Under the pieces are notes generated by a model, which had not been told where the DNA came from, did not search any database, and saw only the letters and a list, made by a program, of their open reading frames with translations. From positions 186,001 through 250,000 of the forward strand of contig JADJJI010000013.1 of assembly GCA_016706565.1 (NCBI GenBank): a stretch of 64,000 nucleotides of DNA, given 5' to 3'. This document shows positions 17,847 through 25,374 of the stretch, piece by piece; the first letter of the stretch is position 1; each line of letters starts with the position of its first letter. The translations under genes and the position numbers were made by a program. Origin of the DNA: Piscinibacter sp. GTDB taxonomy: Bacteria > Pseudomonadota > Gammaproteobacteria > Burkholderiales > Burkholderiaceae_C.

Positions 17847-18874
17847 GTGGGCGGCCCATTTGTCGGCTGTCGCTCCAACAGCAGCCCTTCATGGACGGCC
17901 ACCCGCTCGAGCGCTTCCTCGAACCGGGCGCGAGAAGCGGCAGTCACCTGACCCAGGTAGTTGTGCAGCGCTGCGTCCGCCGCGCTGCGGTGGGCGCACT
18001 CGGCACTGTAGGCCTCGAAATGCGAGAGCTGCATGAGCAACTCGGCGATGTGTCTCGGGCATTCGCAGGCGATGGTGGTCGACAGACCGGCGATGTCGGC
18101 CAGCGCCGCGTCATCCCAGCGCCGTGGCCGGGCGGACTCGGCCGCAGGCCAGTCGGCACGTGCCGGTGCAGTGGCCAGCAGCGAGGATCGATCGGTGCTG
18201 TCGAGGCCCTGCAGCCATTGGCCGAGCGCGGCGTCTGAAGGTGGCTCGCGAAGCAGCGCCAGGCCGTCAGAGGCGAGTTGCTCGCACACTGATTCGCTGG
18301 CGAAGCGGAACACGACCGCGGTGCGCACGGAGCGTGGCACGGCGCGACGCCACAACGTCGGCCAGTCGTCCTGAAGGGTGGGGGCCTGCACCAGCAAGAG
18401 ATCCACCGCCGCATCGCCGAGTCCTGCCACGGCGTGGGCGAGGTCGTCGAACGGGCCGAGCACTTCCAGCGGGCGATTCAGCCGGCGCCGCAGAGCCGGC
18501 CGCTCCAGGCGGCGCGCCAGCGCCGCACCCACCACGGCGACGCGCCACGACGGGCTCGCCACGGCAGGAGCCGCGTCGACCAGCGTGCCGGTGACAGCGC
18601 CGGCGTGCGTGGCGGCAACTGCCCGCAGCTGCGCCATGTCCAGCCCCGCCAGGCTGCCGATCGCGTGGCCGAGTTCGGTCAGTTGCTTGAGCAGCGCGAT
18701 GTGGCGCACGTCGGCGGCGCTGTACAGGCGCTGGCCGCTCGGCGTCTGGGCCGGCGACGAGATCCGATAGCGCCGCTCCCAGACCCGCAGTGTCGCCACG
18801 GGCATGCGCACCATGCGCGCAACCGCGCCGCTGCGGTGACGGGGTTCATGGTCAGGATCGGAAGAGTCGCGCAT
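17801..18874 (-). CDS. MerR-family regulator with a B12-binding-like C-terminal region
   Basis: 357 residues. Residues about 12-80 form the MerR winged helix (SGAVARMVRMPVATLRVWERRY, then GQRLYSAADVRHIALLKQLTELG). The rest lacks the cysteines of metal-sensing MerR proteins. It has a Rossmann-like stretch (WRVAVVGAALARRL, AVDLLLVQAPTL) in the place where LitR/CarH-type photosensors carry a cobalamin-binding domain, but the usual cobalamin-ligand motif was not found. It is divergent from a set that includes a photolyase, as LitR genes often are, so a light or oxidative-stress role is a reasonable inference. An autoregulated promoter lies upstream. Confidence 0.75.
   Translation of the reverse strand: MRDSSDPDHEPRHRSGAVARMVRMPVATLRVWERRYRISSPAQTPSGQRLYSAADVRHIALLKQLTELGHAIGSLAGLDMAQLRAVAATHAGAVTGTLVDAAPAVASPSWRVAVVGAALARRLERPALRRRLNRPLEVLGPFDDLAHAVAGLGDAAVDLLLVQAPTLQDDWPTLWRRAVPRSVRTAVVFRFASESVCEQLASDGLALLREPPSDAALGQWLQGLDSTDRSSLLATAPARADWPAAESARPRRWDDAALADIAGLSTTIACECPRHIAELLMQLSHFEAYSAECAHRSAADAALHNYLGQVTAASRARFEEALERVAVHEGLLLERQPTNGPPTKTNPSRPEVGGAGG
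17812..17846 (+). terminator. Rho-independent terminator after ubiD, overlapping the merR-type 3' end
   Basis: An 8-bp stem CCCCTCCC (17812-17819) pairs with GGGAGGGG (17830-17837), followed by TTTGTCTTT. It acts for plus-strand transcripts. The same bases encode the last residues of the regulator on the opposite strand, where there is no U-tract after the stem. Confidence 0.75.
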
Positions 18875-18897
18875 CGCAGGGCAGAGTGAAGTCGAAT

Positions 18898-18946
18898 TGA
18901 CCTCGATTATCAGGGTCAGTTGGCCGGTGTTTCAATCAATGACCTC
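18898..18946. promoter_or_regulatory. Divergent control region with TGACCTC direct repeats and a merR promoter
   Basis: On the minus strand TTGAAA (18935-18930) and GATAAT (18911-18906) are spaced by 18 bp and would drive the regulator gene. Two exact TGACCTC copies start at 18898 and 18940, 42 bp apart (four helical turns), flanking this promoter. They are candidates for the regulator's own binding sites. Confidence 0.45.
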
Positions 18947-18978
18947 ACTCTGACGCGGTGAGTCCGTATCCTGCCGGC

Positions 18979-20061
18979 ATGGCAATCAGCGATCGGGTGG
19001 GGCGTGTGGCCGTGGTCGGCGCCGGGCTGGCGGGTGCCGTGTGCGCACGACAGCTCTCCTTCGCAGGCTGGCGGGTGCAGGTGTTCGACAAGTCGCGGGG
19101 CGCTGGCGGGCGGCTCGCAACGCGTCGTGCGTCATGGCAGGACGCTGCGGGGCAGTCGCGGACAACGAAGTTCGATCACGGCGCCGTCGGCTTTGCCGCC
19201 ACGACGCCGGCGTTCCAGGCATTTGCGGAGCAGGCGTGCCGTGCCGGTTGGCTGGTGTCGTGGCGGCCCGTGGCCGCGTCGGGCACGAACGACCCGGGGC
19301 TGATGTACGTGCCAGTGCCGGACATGCCGCGGCTGACGCGCGAATTGCTCTCGGGCATCGACTTCTGCTGGGACACGCCGATCGATGCCGTGCAACGCAA
19401 AGACGACGGTTGGCAGCTGCGCAGCCGCGGCGAAGTGCAGCCGGGTCTGTTCCACGCGGTGATCCTGGCGATGCCGCCGGCCCAGTCGGCCGCGCTGCTG
19501 GCAGAGCACGCGCCGGGATGGGCGCAGCAGGCCGTGCAGGTGGACATGCAGCCGTGCTGGACCTTGATGGGGTTGGCCGACACGCCTTCCGCGGCGCCGT
19601 GGGACATCGCGCGGCCGCACCATCCAGTCATCGAACTGCTGTCGCGCAACGAGCGGCGCCCGGGCCGGGAACCGCAGGACGGCGAAGCCCACTGGGTGGC
19701 GCATGCCCGTGCCGATTGGAGCCGACAGCATGTCGAGCGGCCCGGCGACTGGGTGCAGGCCCGCCTGCAGGACGCGGTGGCGGAGTGCCTGGGCGAGCCG
19801 GTGCGCTGGCGGCATGCTGTGGTGCATCGGTGGCGTTATGCGCAGACCGGTCTGCCGCTGGCCGAATCTGGCGACTCCTGCTGGTGGAACGCCGCCTCGG
19901 GCCTCGGCGTGTGCGGCGACTTCCTCGGTGGCCTGGGCGCCGAGGGCGCGTGGCAGTCGGCCATGGCCCTGGTCGAGAAGATGCATTGGAACGCCGGGGC
20001 TCGCCCCGCGTCTCAACAGGTCGCGCATCCCGCGCGGGCCGAGCTTCAGCCCTCGGGCTGA
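18979..20061 (+). CDS. Renalase-like FAD-dependent oxidoreductase
   Basis: 360 residues from ATG at 18979 (a GTG at 18958 would add 7 residues). The N-terminus has the dinucleotide motif VAVVGAGLAGAVCARQL and the FAD-contact FDKSRGAGGRLATRR typical of renalase-like amine-oxidase flavoproteins. The DHGA-type segment (FDHGAVGFAATTPAF) and the C-terminal GLGVCGDFLGGLGAEGAW flavin loop are also present. The substrate is not predictable; bacterial renalases oxidise aberrant dihydro-pyridine nucleotides. It leads a run with HiPIP, DUF2256, photolyase and SDR genes, facing the MerR-type regulator. Confidence 0.8.
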   Translation: MAISDRVGRVAVVGAGLAGAVCARQLSFAGWRVQVFDKSRGAGGRLATRRASWQDAAGQSRTTKFDHGAVGFAATTPAFQAFAEQACRAGWLVSWRPVAASGTNDPGLMYVPVPDMPRLTRELLSGIDFCWDTPIDAVQRKDDGWQLRSRGEVQPGLFHAVILAMPPAQSAALLAEHAPGWAQQAVQVDMQPCWTLMGLADTPSAAPWDIARPHHPVIELLSRNERRPGREPQDGEAHWVAHARADWSRQHVERPGDWVQARLQDAVAECLGEPVRWRHAVVHRWRYAQTGLPLAESGDSCWWNAASGLGVCGDFLGGLGAEGAWQSAMALVEKMHWNAGARPASQQVAHPARAELQPSG

Positions 20062-20098
20062 GCCGGCATTGGGCTCACATCGCACAACGGAGATCAAC

Positions 20099-20407
20099 AT
20101 GCACAAGTACATTCCGCGTCGCGTATTCCTCATGACACTGGCCGCCTCGGGCGCGCTGATCGGCACGGGCGCGCGCGCCCAGGCGATGGTCGACGAGAAG
20201 GATGCGCAGGCCACCGCGCTCGGCTACGTGGCCGATGCCAAGCGCGTCGACAAGAAGAAGTACGCCAAGTACGCCGACGGCCAGCATTGCGCCACCTGTG
20301 CCCTGTACCAGGGCAAGGCCGCCGACAAGTCCGGCCCCTGCGGCATCTTCGCGGGCAAGCAGGTGGCCAGCGCCGGCTGGTGCAGCGCCTGGGCCAAGAA
20401 GGCGTGA
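20099..20407 (+). CDS. High-potential iron-sulfur protein (HiPIP)
   Basis: 102 residues with a cleavable export signal containing two arginines (YIPRRVFLMTLAASGALIG) and ending near ARAQA, in keeping with Tat export of a folded FeS protein. The mature part has the four HiPIP cysteines in CATCALYQG, GPCGIFAGK and AGWCSAW. HiPIPs carry one 4Fe-4S cluster and act as periplasmic electron carriers. The AACGGAGATCAAC upstream provides a GGAG ribosome site. It lies 37 bp after the flavoprotein gene and overlaps the next gene by 4 bp. Confidence 0.92.
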   Translation: MHKYIPRRVFLMTLAASGALIGTGARAQAMVDEKDAQATALGYVADAKRVDKKKYAKYADGQHCATCALYQGKAADKSGPCGIFAGKQVASAGWCSAWAKKA

Positions 20408-20571
20408 GGCAGCACTTCGCTTCGTTCAAAGGCAACAAGGCGTCGTTGCCCGCCAAGCCCTGCGCCGCTTGCGGCAGGCCGATGAGCTGGCGACGCGCCT
20501 GGTCGCGCACCTGGGCCGAAGTGAAGTACTGCTCCGACGCCTGCCGGCGCAGCAAGGCCGCGCGTGGCTGA
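20404..20571 (+). CDS. DUF2256-type small zinc-finger-like protein
   Basis: 55 residues beginning with GTG at 20404, which overlaps the HiPIP stop as GTGA. The core is KPCAACGRPMSWRRAW ... VKYCSDACRRSK, a CxxC ... CxxxC motif with the MSWRRxW signature of DUF2256. DUF2256 proteins are commonly encoded next to cryptochrome/photolyase genes, as here, and their function is unknown. The stop is 8 bp inside the photolyase gene. Confidence 0.8.
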   Translation: MRQHFASFKGNKASLPAKPCAACGRPMSWRRAWSRTWAEVKYCSDACRRSKAARG

Positions 20572-22174
20572 ACTGCGTTCGCTCGTCGTCGTTCTGGGAG
20601 ACCAGCTCGATCTCGAGGCGTCGGCCTTCGACGGTTTCGACGCGGGCTGCGATGCGGTCTGGATGGCCGAGGTGGCGGAGGAATCCACTCATGTGGCCTC
20701 CAGCCTGCAGCGCACCGCGCTGTTCCTCTCGGCCATGCGCCACTTCGCTGCGGCCCTGCGCGAAGCGGGCCTGCCGCTGCACTACACCGCGCTCGACGCC
20801 GACGGCAACCGGGGCAGCCTCGCGGCGCAACTGCGTGCGGACATCGCCACGCTGCGCCCGCAACGGCTGGTGGTCACGGCGCCCGGCGAGTGGCGCATCC
20901 TGCAGGCGCTGCGCGGTGTGGCCGAGTCCAGCGGGTTGCCGCTGGACATCCGCGAAGACCGCCATTTCTTCGGCAGCATTCGCGAGTTCGCCGCGCACGC
21001 GAAGGGCCGCAAGTCGCTGCGGCTGGAATACTTCTACCGCGAACAGCGCGTGCGCCATCGGGTGCTGATGGATGGCAAGGAGCCGCTGGGCGGCGAGTGG
21101 AACTTCGACGCCGACAACCGCGCGGCCTTCGGCCCCGAAGGCCCTGGCCGTTTGCCGCCGCGCAGCCGCTTCGCGCCGGACGCGATCACGCGCGAGGTCA
21201 TCGCGCTGGTGCGCGAACGGTTCGCTTCTCATCCGGGCCGGCTCGACGACTTCGCCTGGCCGGTCACGCGCGAACAGGCCTTGCGGGCGCTGCACGACTT
21301 CATCGAACACCGCCTGCCGCACTTCGGCCGCCACCAGGACGCGATGTGGCCCGGCGAGCCGTGGCTGTTCCATGCCCATCTTTCTGCTGCGCTGAACCTG
21401 AAGCTGCTCAACCCGCGCGAGGTCGTCGCGGCCGCGGAGGCCGCCTACCACGCCAGGCGCGCGCCGCTGGCCAGCGTGGAGGGCTTCGTGCGGCAGATCC
21501 TCGGCTGGCGCGAGTACGTTCGTGGCATCTACTGGACGCAGATGCCGGGCTACCTCGAACGCAATGCGCTGGGCGCGCAGGAAGACCTGCCTGCCTGGTA
21601 CTGGAGCGGCGACACGGACATGGCCTGCCTGCGCGACGCGATCACGCAGACGCTGCAGCACGGTTATGCCCACCACATCCAGCGGCTCATGGTGACCGGC
21701 CTGTTCGCGCAGATGTACGGCGTGCAGCCGCGGCAGGTGCATGCCTGGTACCTGGCTGTCTATGTCGATGCCGTGGAGTGGGTGGAGCTGCCCAACACCC
21801 TGGGCATGAGCCAGTTCGCCGATGGCGGCCTGATGGCCAGCAAACCCTACGTGGCCACCGGCAAGTACATCGAGCGCATGAGCCCGCACTGCGCCGGTTG
21901 CCGCTACGACCCGGCGCAGCGCAGCGGCGACAGCGCTTGCCCCTTCACCACGCTGTACTGGGACTTCCTGATGCGTCACGAAGCTTTGCTGGCGAAGAAC
22001 CCACGCATGGTGCTGCAGGTGAAGAACCTGGCGCGCATGGACGGTCCGCAGCGGGCCGCGGTGGTGCAGCGCGCGCAAGCCATCCGACGCGGCGACGTCG
22101 GCTGCCGCAGCAAGACGTTGCGTGCCGCGCCGGCCGAAACCGATCCGCTCGACCTGCAGGAAACGCTGCCATGA
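20564..22174 (+). CDS. FeS-type cryptochrome / (6-4) photolyase-related protein
   Basis: 536 residues, the length of the FeS-BCP (CryB/PhrB, formerly PhrB-like) class. The N-terminus has VVVLGDQLDLEASAF. The FAD-binding half shows GFVRQILGWREYVRGIYW, HHIQRLMVTGLFAQMYGVQP and DAVEWVELPNTLGMSQFADGG. The four cluster cysteines of this class are visible: one in DMACLRDAI (about residue 353) and three in HCAGCRYDP ... DSACPF (about 445-461). These proteins carry FAD and 4Fe-4S and repair (6-4) photoproducts in light. Its neighbours suggest a light- or singlet-oxygen-response cluster. Confidence 0.92.
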   Translation: MAELRSLVVVLGDQLDLEASAFDGFDAGCDAVWMAEVAEESTHVASSLQRTALFLSAMRHFAAALREAGLPLHYTALDADGNRGSLAAQLRADIATLRPQRLVVTAPGEWRILQALRGVAESSGLPLDIREDRHFFGSIREFAAHAKGRKSLRLEYFYREQRVRHRVLMDGKEPLGGEWNFDADNRAAFGPEGPGRLPPRSRFAPDAITREVIALVRERFASHPGRLDDFAWPVTREQALRALHDFIEHRLPHFGRHQDAMWPGEPWLFHAHLSAALNLKLLNPREVVAAAEAAYHARRAPLASVEGFVRQILGWREYVRGIYWTQMPGYLERNALGAQEDLPAWYWSGDTDMACLRDAITQTLQHGYAHHIQRLMVTGLFAQMYGVQPRQVHAWYLAVYVDAVEWVELPNTLGMSQFADGGLMASKPYVATGKYIERMSPHCAGCRYDPAQRSGDSACPFTTLYWDFLMRHEALLAKNPRMVLQVKNLARMDGPQRAAVVQRAQAIRRGDVGCRSKTLRAAPAETDPLDLQETLP

Positions 22175-22902
22175 ACAACATGGCCCTCGTCACCGGCGCC
22201 GGCGGCGGCATCGGGCGTGCGCTGGCCGCGCAACTCAGCGCCCAAGGCCGACGCGTGGTGGCCGTGGGTCGCGACGCCGCGAGGCTGGCCGAGGTGCCGG
22301 CGGTGCTGCGCATCGCCGCCGACACCACCACGCCGGAAGGCGCGGCGCTGGCCTTTGCCGCCTGCCGTGAGGCGCTCGGCGAAGCGCCCGCGCAACTCGC
22401 GCATTGCGTGGGCAGCACGCTGATCGCGCCGCTGCAGCGCACGCGCATCGAGGCCTATCGCGAGCTGATGCGGGTGAACCTCGACAGTGCGGTGTTCGTG
22501 CTGCAGGCCTGGCTTGCCGAACTGAAGGGTGAGGCGGGCGCGGCGGTGTTCGTGAGTTCGGTGGTGGCGCGCATCGGCGTGGCCAACCACGAGGCGATCG
22601 CGGCGGCCAAGGGCGGCGTCGAGGCGCTGGTGCGCAGCGCCGCGGCCACGCATGCCGGGCAGGGCGTGCGCGTCAACGCGGTGGCACCGGGTTTGACCGA
22701 GACGCCGATGACCGCAGCCATGCTCAAGCTGCCGGCGATGCGTGAGGGCGCGGCACGCCAGTACCCGCTGGGCGGCGTGCAGACTGCGGAGCAGGTGGCC
22801 GAGGTGATGGCCTGGCTGCTCGGCGAGGGTGCGCAGCGCCTGACGGGCCAGGTGATCGCCGTGGACGGTGGTTTCACCAGCGTGCGCCCGCTGGTGAAGT
22901 GA
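22171..22902 (+). CDS. SDR-family protein lacking the catalytic tyrosine
   Basis: 243 residues from ATG at 22171, overlapping the photolyase stop by 4 bp. The cofactor motif VTGAGGGIGRALAAQ and the C-terminal VAPGLTETPMTA and VDGGFTSV segments are normal for classical short-chain dehydrogenases, and the active-site serine is in FVSSVVARIG. The YxxxK motif is altered to IAAAK within HEAIAAAKGG, so the catalytic Tyr is missing while Lys remains. The protein probably binds NAD(P) but may not reduce ketones in the usual way. Confidence 0.85.
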   Translation: MNNMALVTGAGGGIGRALAAQLSAQGRRVVAVGRDAARLAEVPAVLRIAADTTTPEGAALAFAACREALGEAPAQLAHCVGSTLIAPLQRTRIEAYRELMRVNLDSAVFVLQAWLAELKGEAGAAVFVSSVVARIGVANHEAIAAAKGGVEALVRSAAATHAGQGVRVNAVAPGLTETPMTAAMLKLPAMREGAARQYPLGGVQTAEQVAEVMAWLLGEGAQRLTGQVIAVDGGFTSVRPLVK

Positions 22903-22930
22903 GGCGGAGCGGGCGTCGGCGCCCGCCGCG

Positions 22931-23722
22931 TCAGCGCCGGTGGCCGAGCCGGTGCGACACCTCGGCGGCAGCATCGCGCACCGCGGCGGCCAGCGGCGAA
23001 TCCCAGGTGGCGGCGAACGTGTCCTCGTGGCCGAGCGCGGTGATCACCAGCGCCGGCCGGCCCTCGTGGTCGAAGGCGGCTGCGCTGAACGCGTTGACGC
23101 CCGGGATCGGCCGCCCCAGCGCACGCGCCACGCCGTGGCGGCGCACCTCGGCGGCGATGGACTCGAGTTCGCGGTCGATGTCCTTCACCGCCGTGCGGTC
23201 GGCACGGCGCGGCTCGCCCACCGGCCCGGCCAGCACCTCCTTCACCGTGCGCGGCGGCAGCACGGCGGCGAATGCGCGGCCGGTGGCCGTGCCCAGCACC
23301 GACATCACCGAGCCGGCGCGCATGTTCACGTGCAGCGGCTGGCTGCCTTCGATCACACGCACGATGGTCGGTCCGAAATTGGCCCACACGGCAATCGCCA
23401 CCGTCTGGTCGATCGCCTGCGACAGCGCCTCGGCCACCGGCCCCGCCGCCTTGATCGGGTCGAGCTGGTGCAGGCAGGCCAGGCCGAGCTGCAGCGCCGC
23501 CGGGCCGAGCGCGTAGCGCCCGCTGGTGCCGTCCTGCTCGATCAGGCCGAGCCGGCCGAAACTCACCAAGTAGGGATGCGCCCGCGAGGCGGGCAGGTCG
23601 GCCGCGGCAGCCAGGTCCTTCAGCGACATCGGCGCGGCGTGCTGGCCCAGCGCGATGAGCAGGCGCCCGCCGACCTCCACCGACTGCACCGCCCGCTGCT
23701 CGCGGTTGACGATTTGTTCCAT
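22931..23722 (-). CDS. IclR-family transcriptional repressor
   Basis: 263 residues from ATG at 23722. The N-terminal winged helix (about 10-70) contains SLKDLAAAADLPASRAHPYLVSFGRLGLIEQD. The effector domain (about 80-260) has the IclR-type VNMRAGSVMSVLGTATGRAFAA and a C-terminal FSAAAFDHEGRPALVITALG stretch. It is divergent from the operon beginning at 23822 and almost certainly controls it. A 12-bp perfect palindrome lies directly against its own start codon. Confidence 0.9.
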   Translation of the reverse strand: MEQIVNREQRAVQSVEVGGRLLIALGQHAAPMSLKDLAAAADLPASRAHPYLVSFGRLGLIEQDGTSGRYALGPAALQLGLACLHQLDPIKAAGPVAEALSQAIDQTVAIAVWANFGPTIVRVIEGSQPLHVNMRAGSVMSVLGTATGRAFAAVLPPRTVKEVLAGPVGEPRRADRTAVKDIDRELESIAAEVRRHGVARALGRPIPGVNAFSAAAFDHEGRPALVITALGHEDTFAATWDSPLAAAVRDAAAEVSHRLGHRR

Positions 23723-23723
23723 G

Positions 23724-23761
23724 CAAACTAGTTTGACATAGCGCAACCTTGCCCGTAAAGT
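23724..23761 (+). promoter_or_regulatory. Promoter of the MBL-VOC-monooxygenase operon with an overlapping palindrome
   Basis: TTGACA (23733-23738), 17 bp, TAAAGT (23756-23761) forms a strong sigma-70 promoter on the plus strand. The perfect palindrome CAAACTAGTTTG (23724-23735) overlaps its -35 box and abuts the start codon of the divergent IclR gene. A dimer bound there would block both directions. Confidence 0.7.
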
Positions 23762-23821
23762 GCGAATGCGTTTGCAATGAACAAACAACGTGGCCGCCCG
23801 GCCACGGACTCCGGAGCCCCC

Positions 23822-24778
23822 ATGAGCCAGAAGACCTTCGCCAGCCAGGCCGACCTCGAAGAGAAGAAGGTCAGCTTCACGAAGCTGTCCGACAACGCCT
23901 ACGCCTACACGGCCGAGGGCGACCCGAACACCGGCATCATCATTGGCGACGACGCGGTGCTGGTGATCGACACGCAGGCCACGCCGGTGATGGCGCAGGA
24001 CGTGATCCGCCGCATCCGCGAGGTCACCGACAAGCCGATCAAGTACGTGCTGCTGACGCATTACCACGCGGTGCGCGTGCTCGGCGCGAGCGCCTATGCG
24101 CCGCAGCAGATCATCGCCAGCCAGGACACCTACGACCTGATCGTCGAGCGCGGCGAGCAGGACAAGGCCAGCGAGATCGGCCGCTTCCCGCGCCTGTTCC
24201 GCAACGTCGAGAGCGTGCCCGCGGGGCTGACCTGGCCGACGATGACCTTCACCGGCAAGATGACGCTGTGGCTGGGCAAGCTCGAGGTGCAGCTGCTGCA
24301 GCTCGGCCGCGGCCACACCAAGGGCGACACGGTGGCCTGGCTGCCGCAGCAGAAGATCCTGTTCAGCGGCGACCTGGTCGAGTTCGACGCCACGCCCTAT
24401 GCGGGCGACGCCTACTTCAAGGATTGGCCGCAGACCCTCGACAACCTGGCTGCACTGAAGCCCGAGAAGCTGGTGCCCGGCCGCGGTGCCGCGCTGGTCA
24501 CGCCCGAGCAGGTGCAGGCGGGCCTGTCCGGCACGAGGGCCTTCATCGCCGACGTGTACGAGAGCGTGAAGGCCGGCGTGTCCGCCGGCAAGGATCTCAA
24601 CGCCGTCTACAAGGACACCTACGCGCGCCTGGCGCCGAAGTACGGCAAGTGGGTCATCTTCGACCACTGCATGCCCTTCGACGTGACGCGTTGCTACGAC
24701 GAGGCCACGCAGTACCCCGACCCGCGCATCTGGACCGCCGAGCGCGACCGCCAGATGTGGGCCGCGCTCGAAACCTGA
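23822..24778 (+). CDS. Metallo-beta-lactamase-fold protein with altered metal motif
   Basis: 318 residues from ATG at 23822, which has GGAG five bases upstream; an ATG at 23777 is open but lies only about 9 bases after the predicted transcription start. The MBL fold is visible (GIIIGDDAVLVIDTQATPVMAQDV, LLQLGRGHTKGDTVAWLP, KILFSGDLVEF). The first metal motif reads HYHAVRVLG in place of HxHxDH: two His are kept but the Asp and third His are not. A His in RGHTKGD and the Asp in SGDLV remain. It heads the operon under IclR control; a hydrolase or dioxygenase-like role is possible but unproven. Confidence 0.82.
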   Translation: MSQKTFASQADLEEKKVSFTKLSDNAYAYTAEGDPNTGIIIGDDAVLVIDTQATPVMAQDVIRRIREVTDKPIKYVLLTHYHAVRVLGASAYAPQQIIASQDTYDLIVERGEQDKASEIGRFPRLFRNVESVPAGLTWPTMTFTGKMTLWLGKLEVQLLQLGRGHTKGDTVAWLPQQKILFSGDLVEFDATPYAGDAYFKDWPQTLDNLAALKPEKLVPGRGAALVTPEQVQAGLSGTRAFIADVYESVKAGVSAGKDLNAVYKDTYARLAPKYGKWVIFDHCMPFDVTRCYDEATQYPDPRIWTAERDRQMWAALET

Positions 24779-24800
24779 GGACATCCCGAGGAAACGCACC

Positions 24801-25337
24801 ATGAGCATCCAGCGCATCCATCACGTCGCCTACCGCTGCCGCGACGCCAAGCAGACCGTCCAGTGGTACCGCGAGCACCTGGGCATGGACTTCGTGCTCG
24901 CCATCGCCGAGGACCAGGTGCCCTCGACGCACGCGCCCGACCCCTACATGCACGTCTTCCTGGATGCGGGCGGCGGCAACATCCTGGCCTTCTTCGAGCT
25001 GCCGAACTCGCCGGCGATGGGCCGCGACGCCAACACGCCGGAGTGGGTGCAGCACATCGCCTTCAAGGTCGGCTCGATCGAGGAGCTCGAGGCCACGAAG
25101 GCCAAGCTGCAGGCCGCCGGCATCGAGGTGATCGGCCCGACCGACCACACGATCTTCAAGTCGATCTACTTCTTCGACCCGAACGGCCACCGCGTCGAAC
25201 TCGCCGCCGACACCGCCACGGCCGAGATGAACGCGAAGCTCGACGCGGTGAAGTGGGACATGCTCGACGAATGGGCGCAGACCCGCCGTGCGCCCAAACA
25301 CGCGGCCTGGATGCACGAGAAGGAATTCAAGGCCTGA
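24801..25337 (+). CDS. VOC-superfamily protein (possible ring-cleavage enzyme)
   Basis: 178 residues in the glyoxalase/bleomycin-resistance/dioxygenase fold: RIHHVAYRCRDAKQTVQWYREHLG at the start with a metal-type His, a second module with VQHIAFKVGSIEELEATKAKL, and the closing FFDPNGHRVELAA with a metal-type Glu. The His/His/Glu triad needed for a metal enzyme is thus present. In this operon it could serve as the ring-cleaving dioxygenase or an isomerase, since no other candidate for these steps is encoded. Confidence 0.82.
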   Translation: MSIQRIHHVAYRCRDAKQTVQWYREHLGMDFVLAIAEDQVPSTHAPDPYMHVFLDAGGGNILAFFELPNSPAMGRDANTPEWVQHIAFKVGSIEELEATKAKLQAAGIEVIGPTDHTIFKSIYFFDPNGHRVELAADTATAEMNAKLDAVKWDMLDEWAQTRRAPKHAAWMHEKEFKA

Positions 25338-25374
25338 GCCATGAGCCACTTCTGACGCCGCCACCGAGCCGCCC

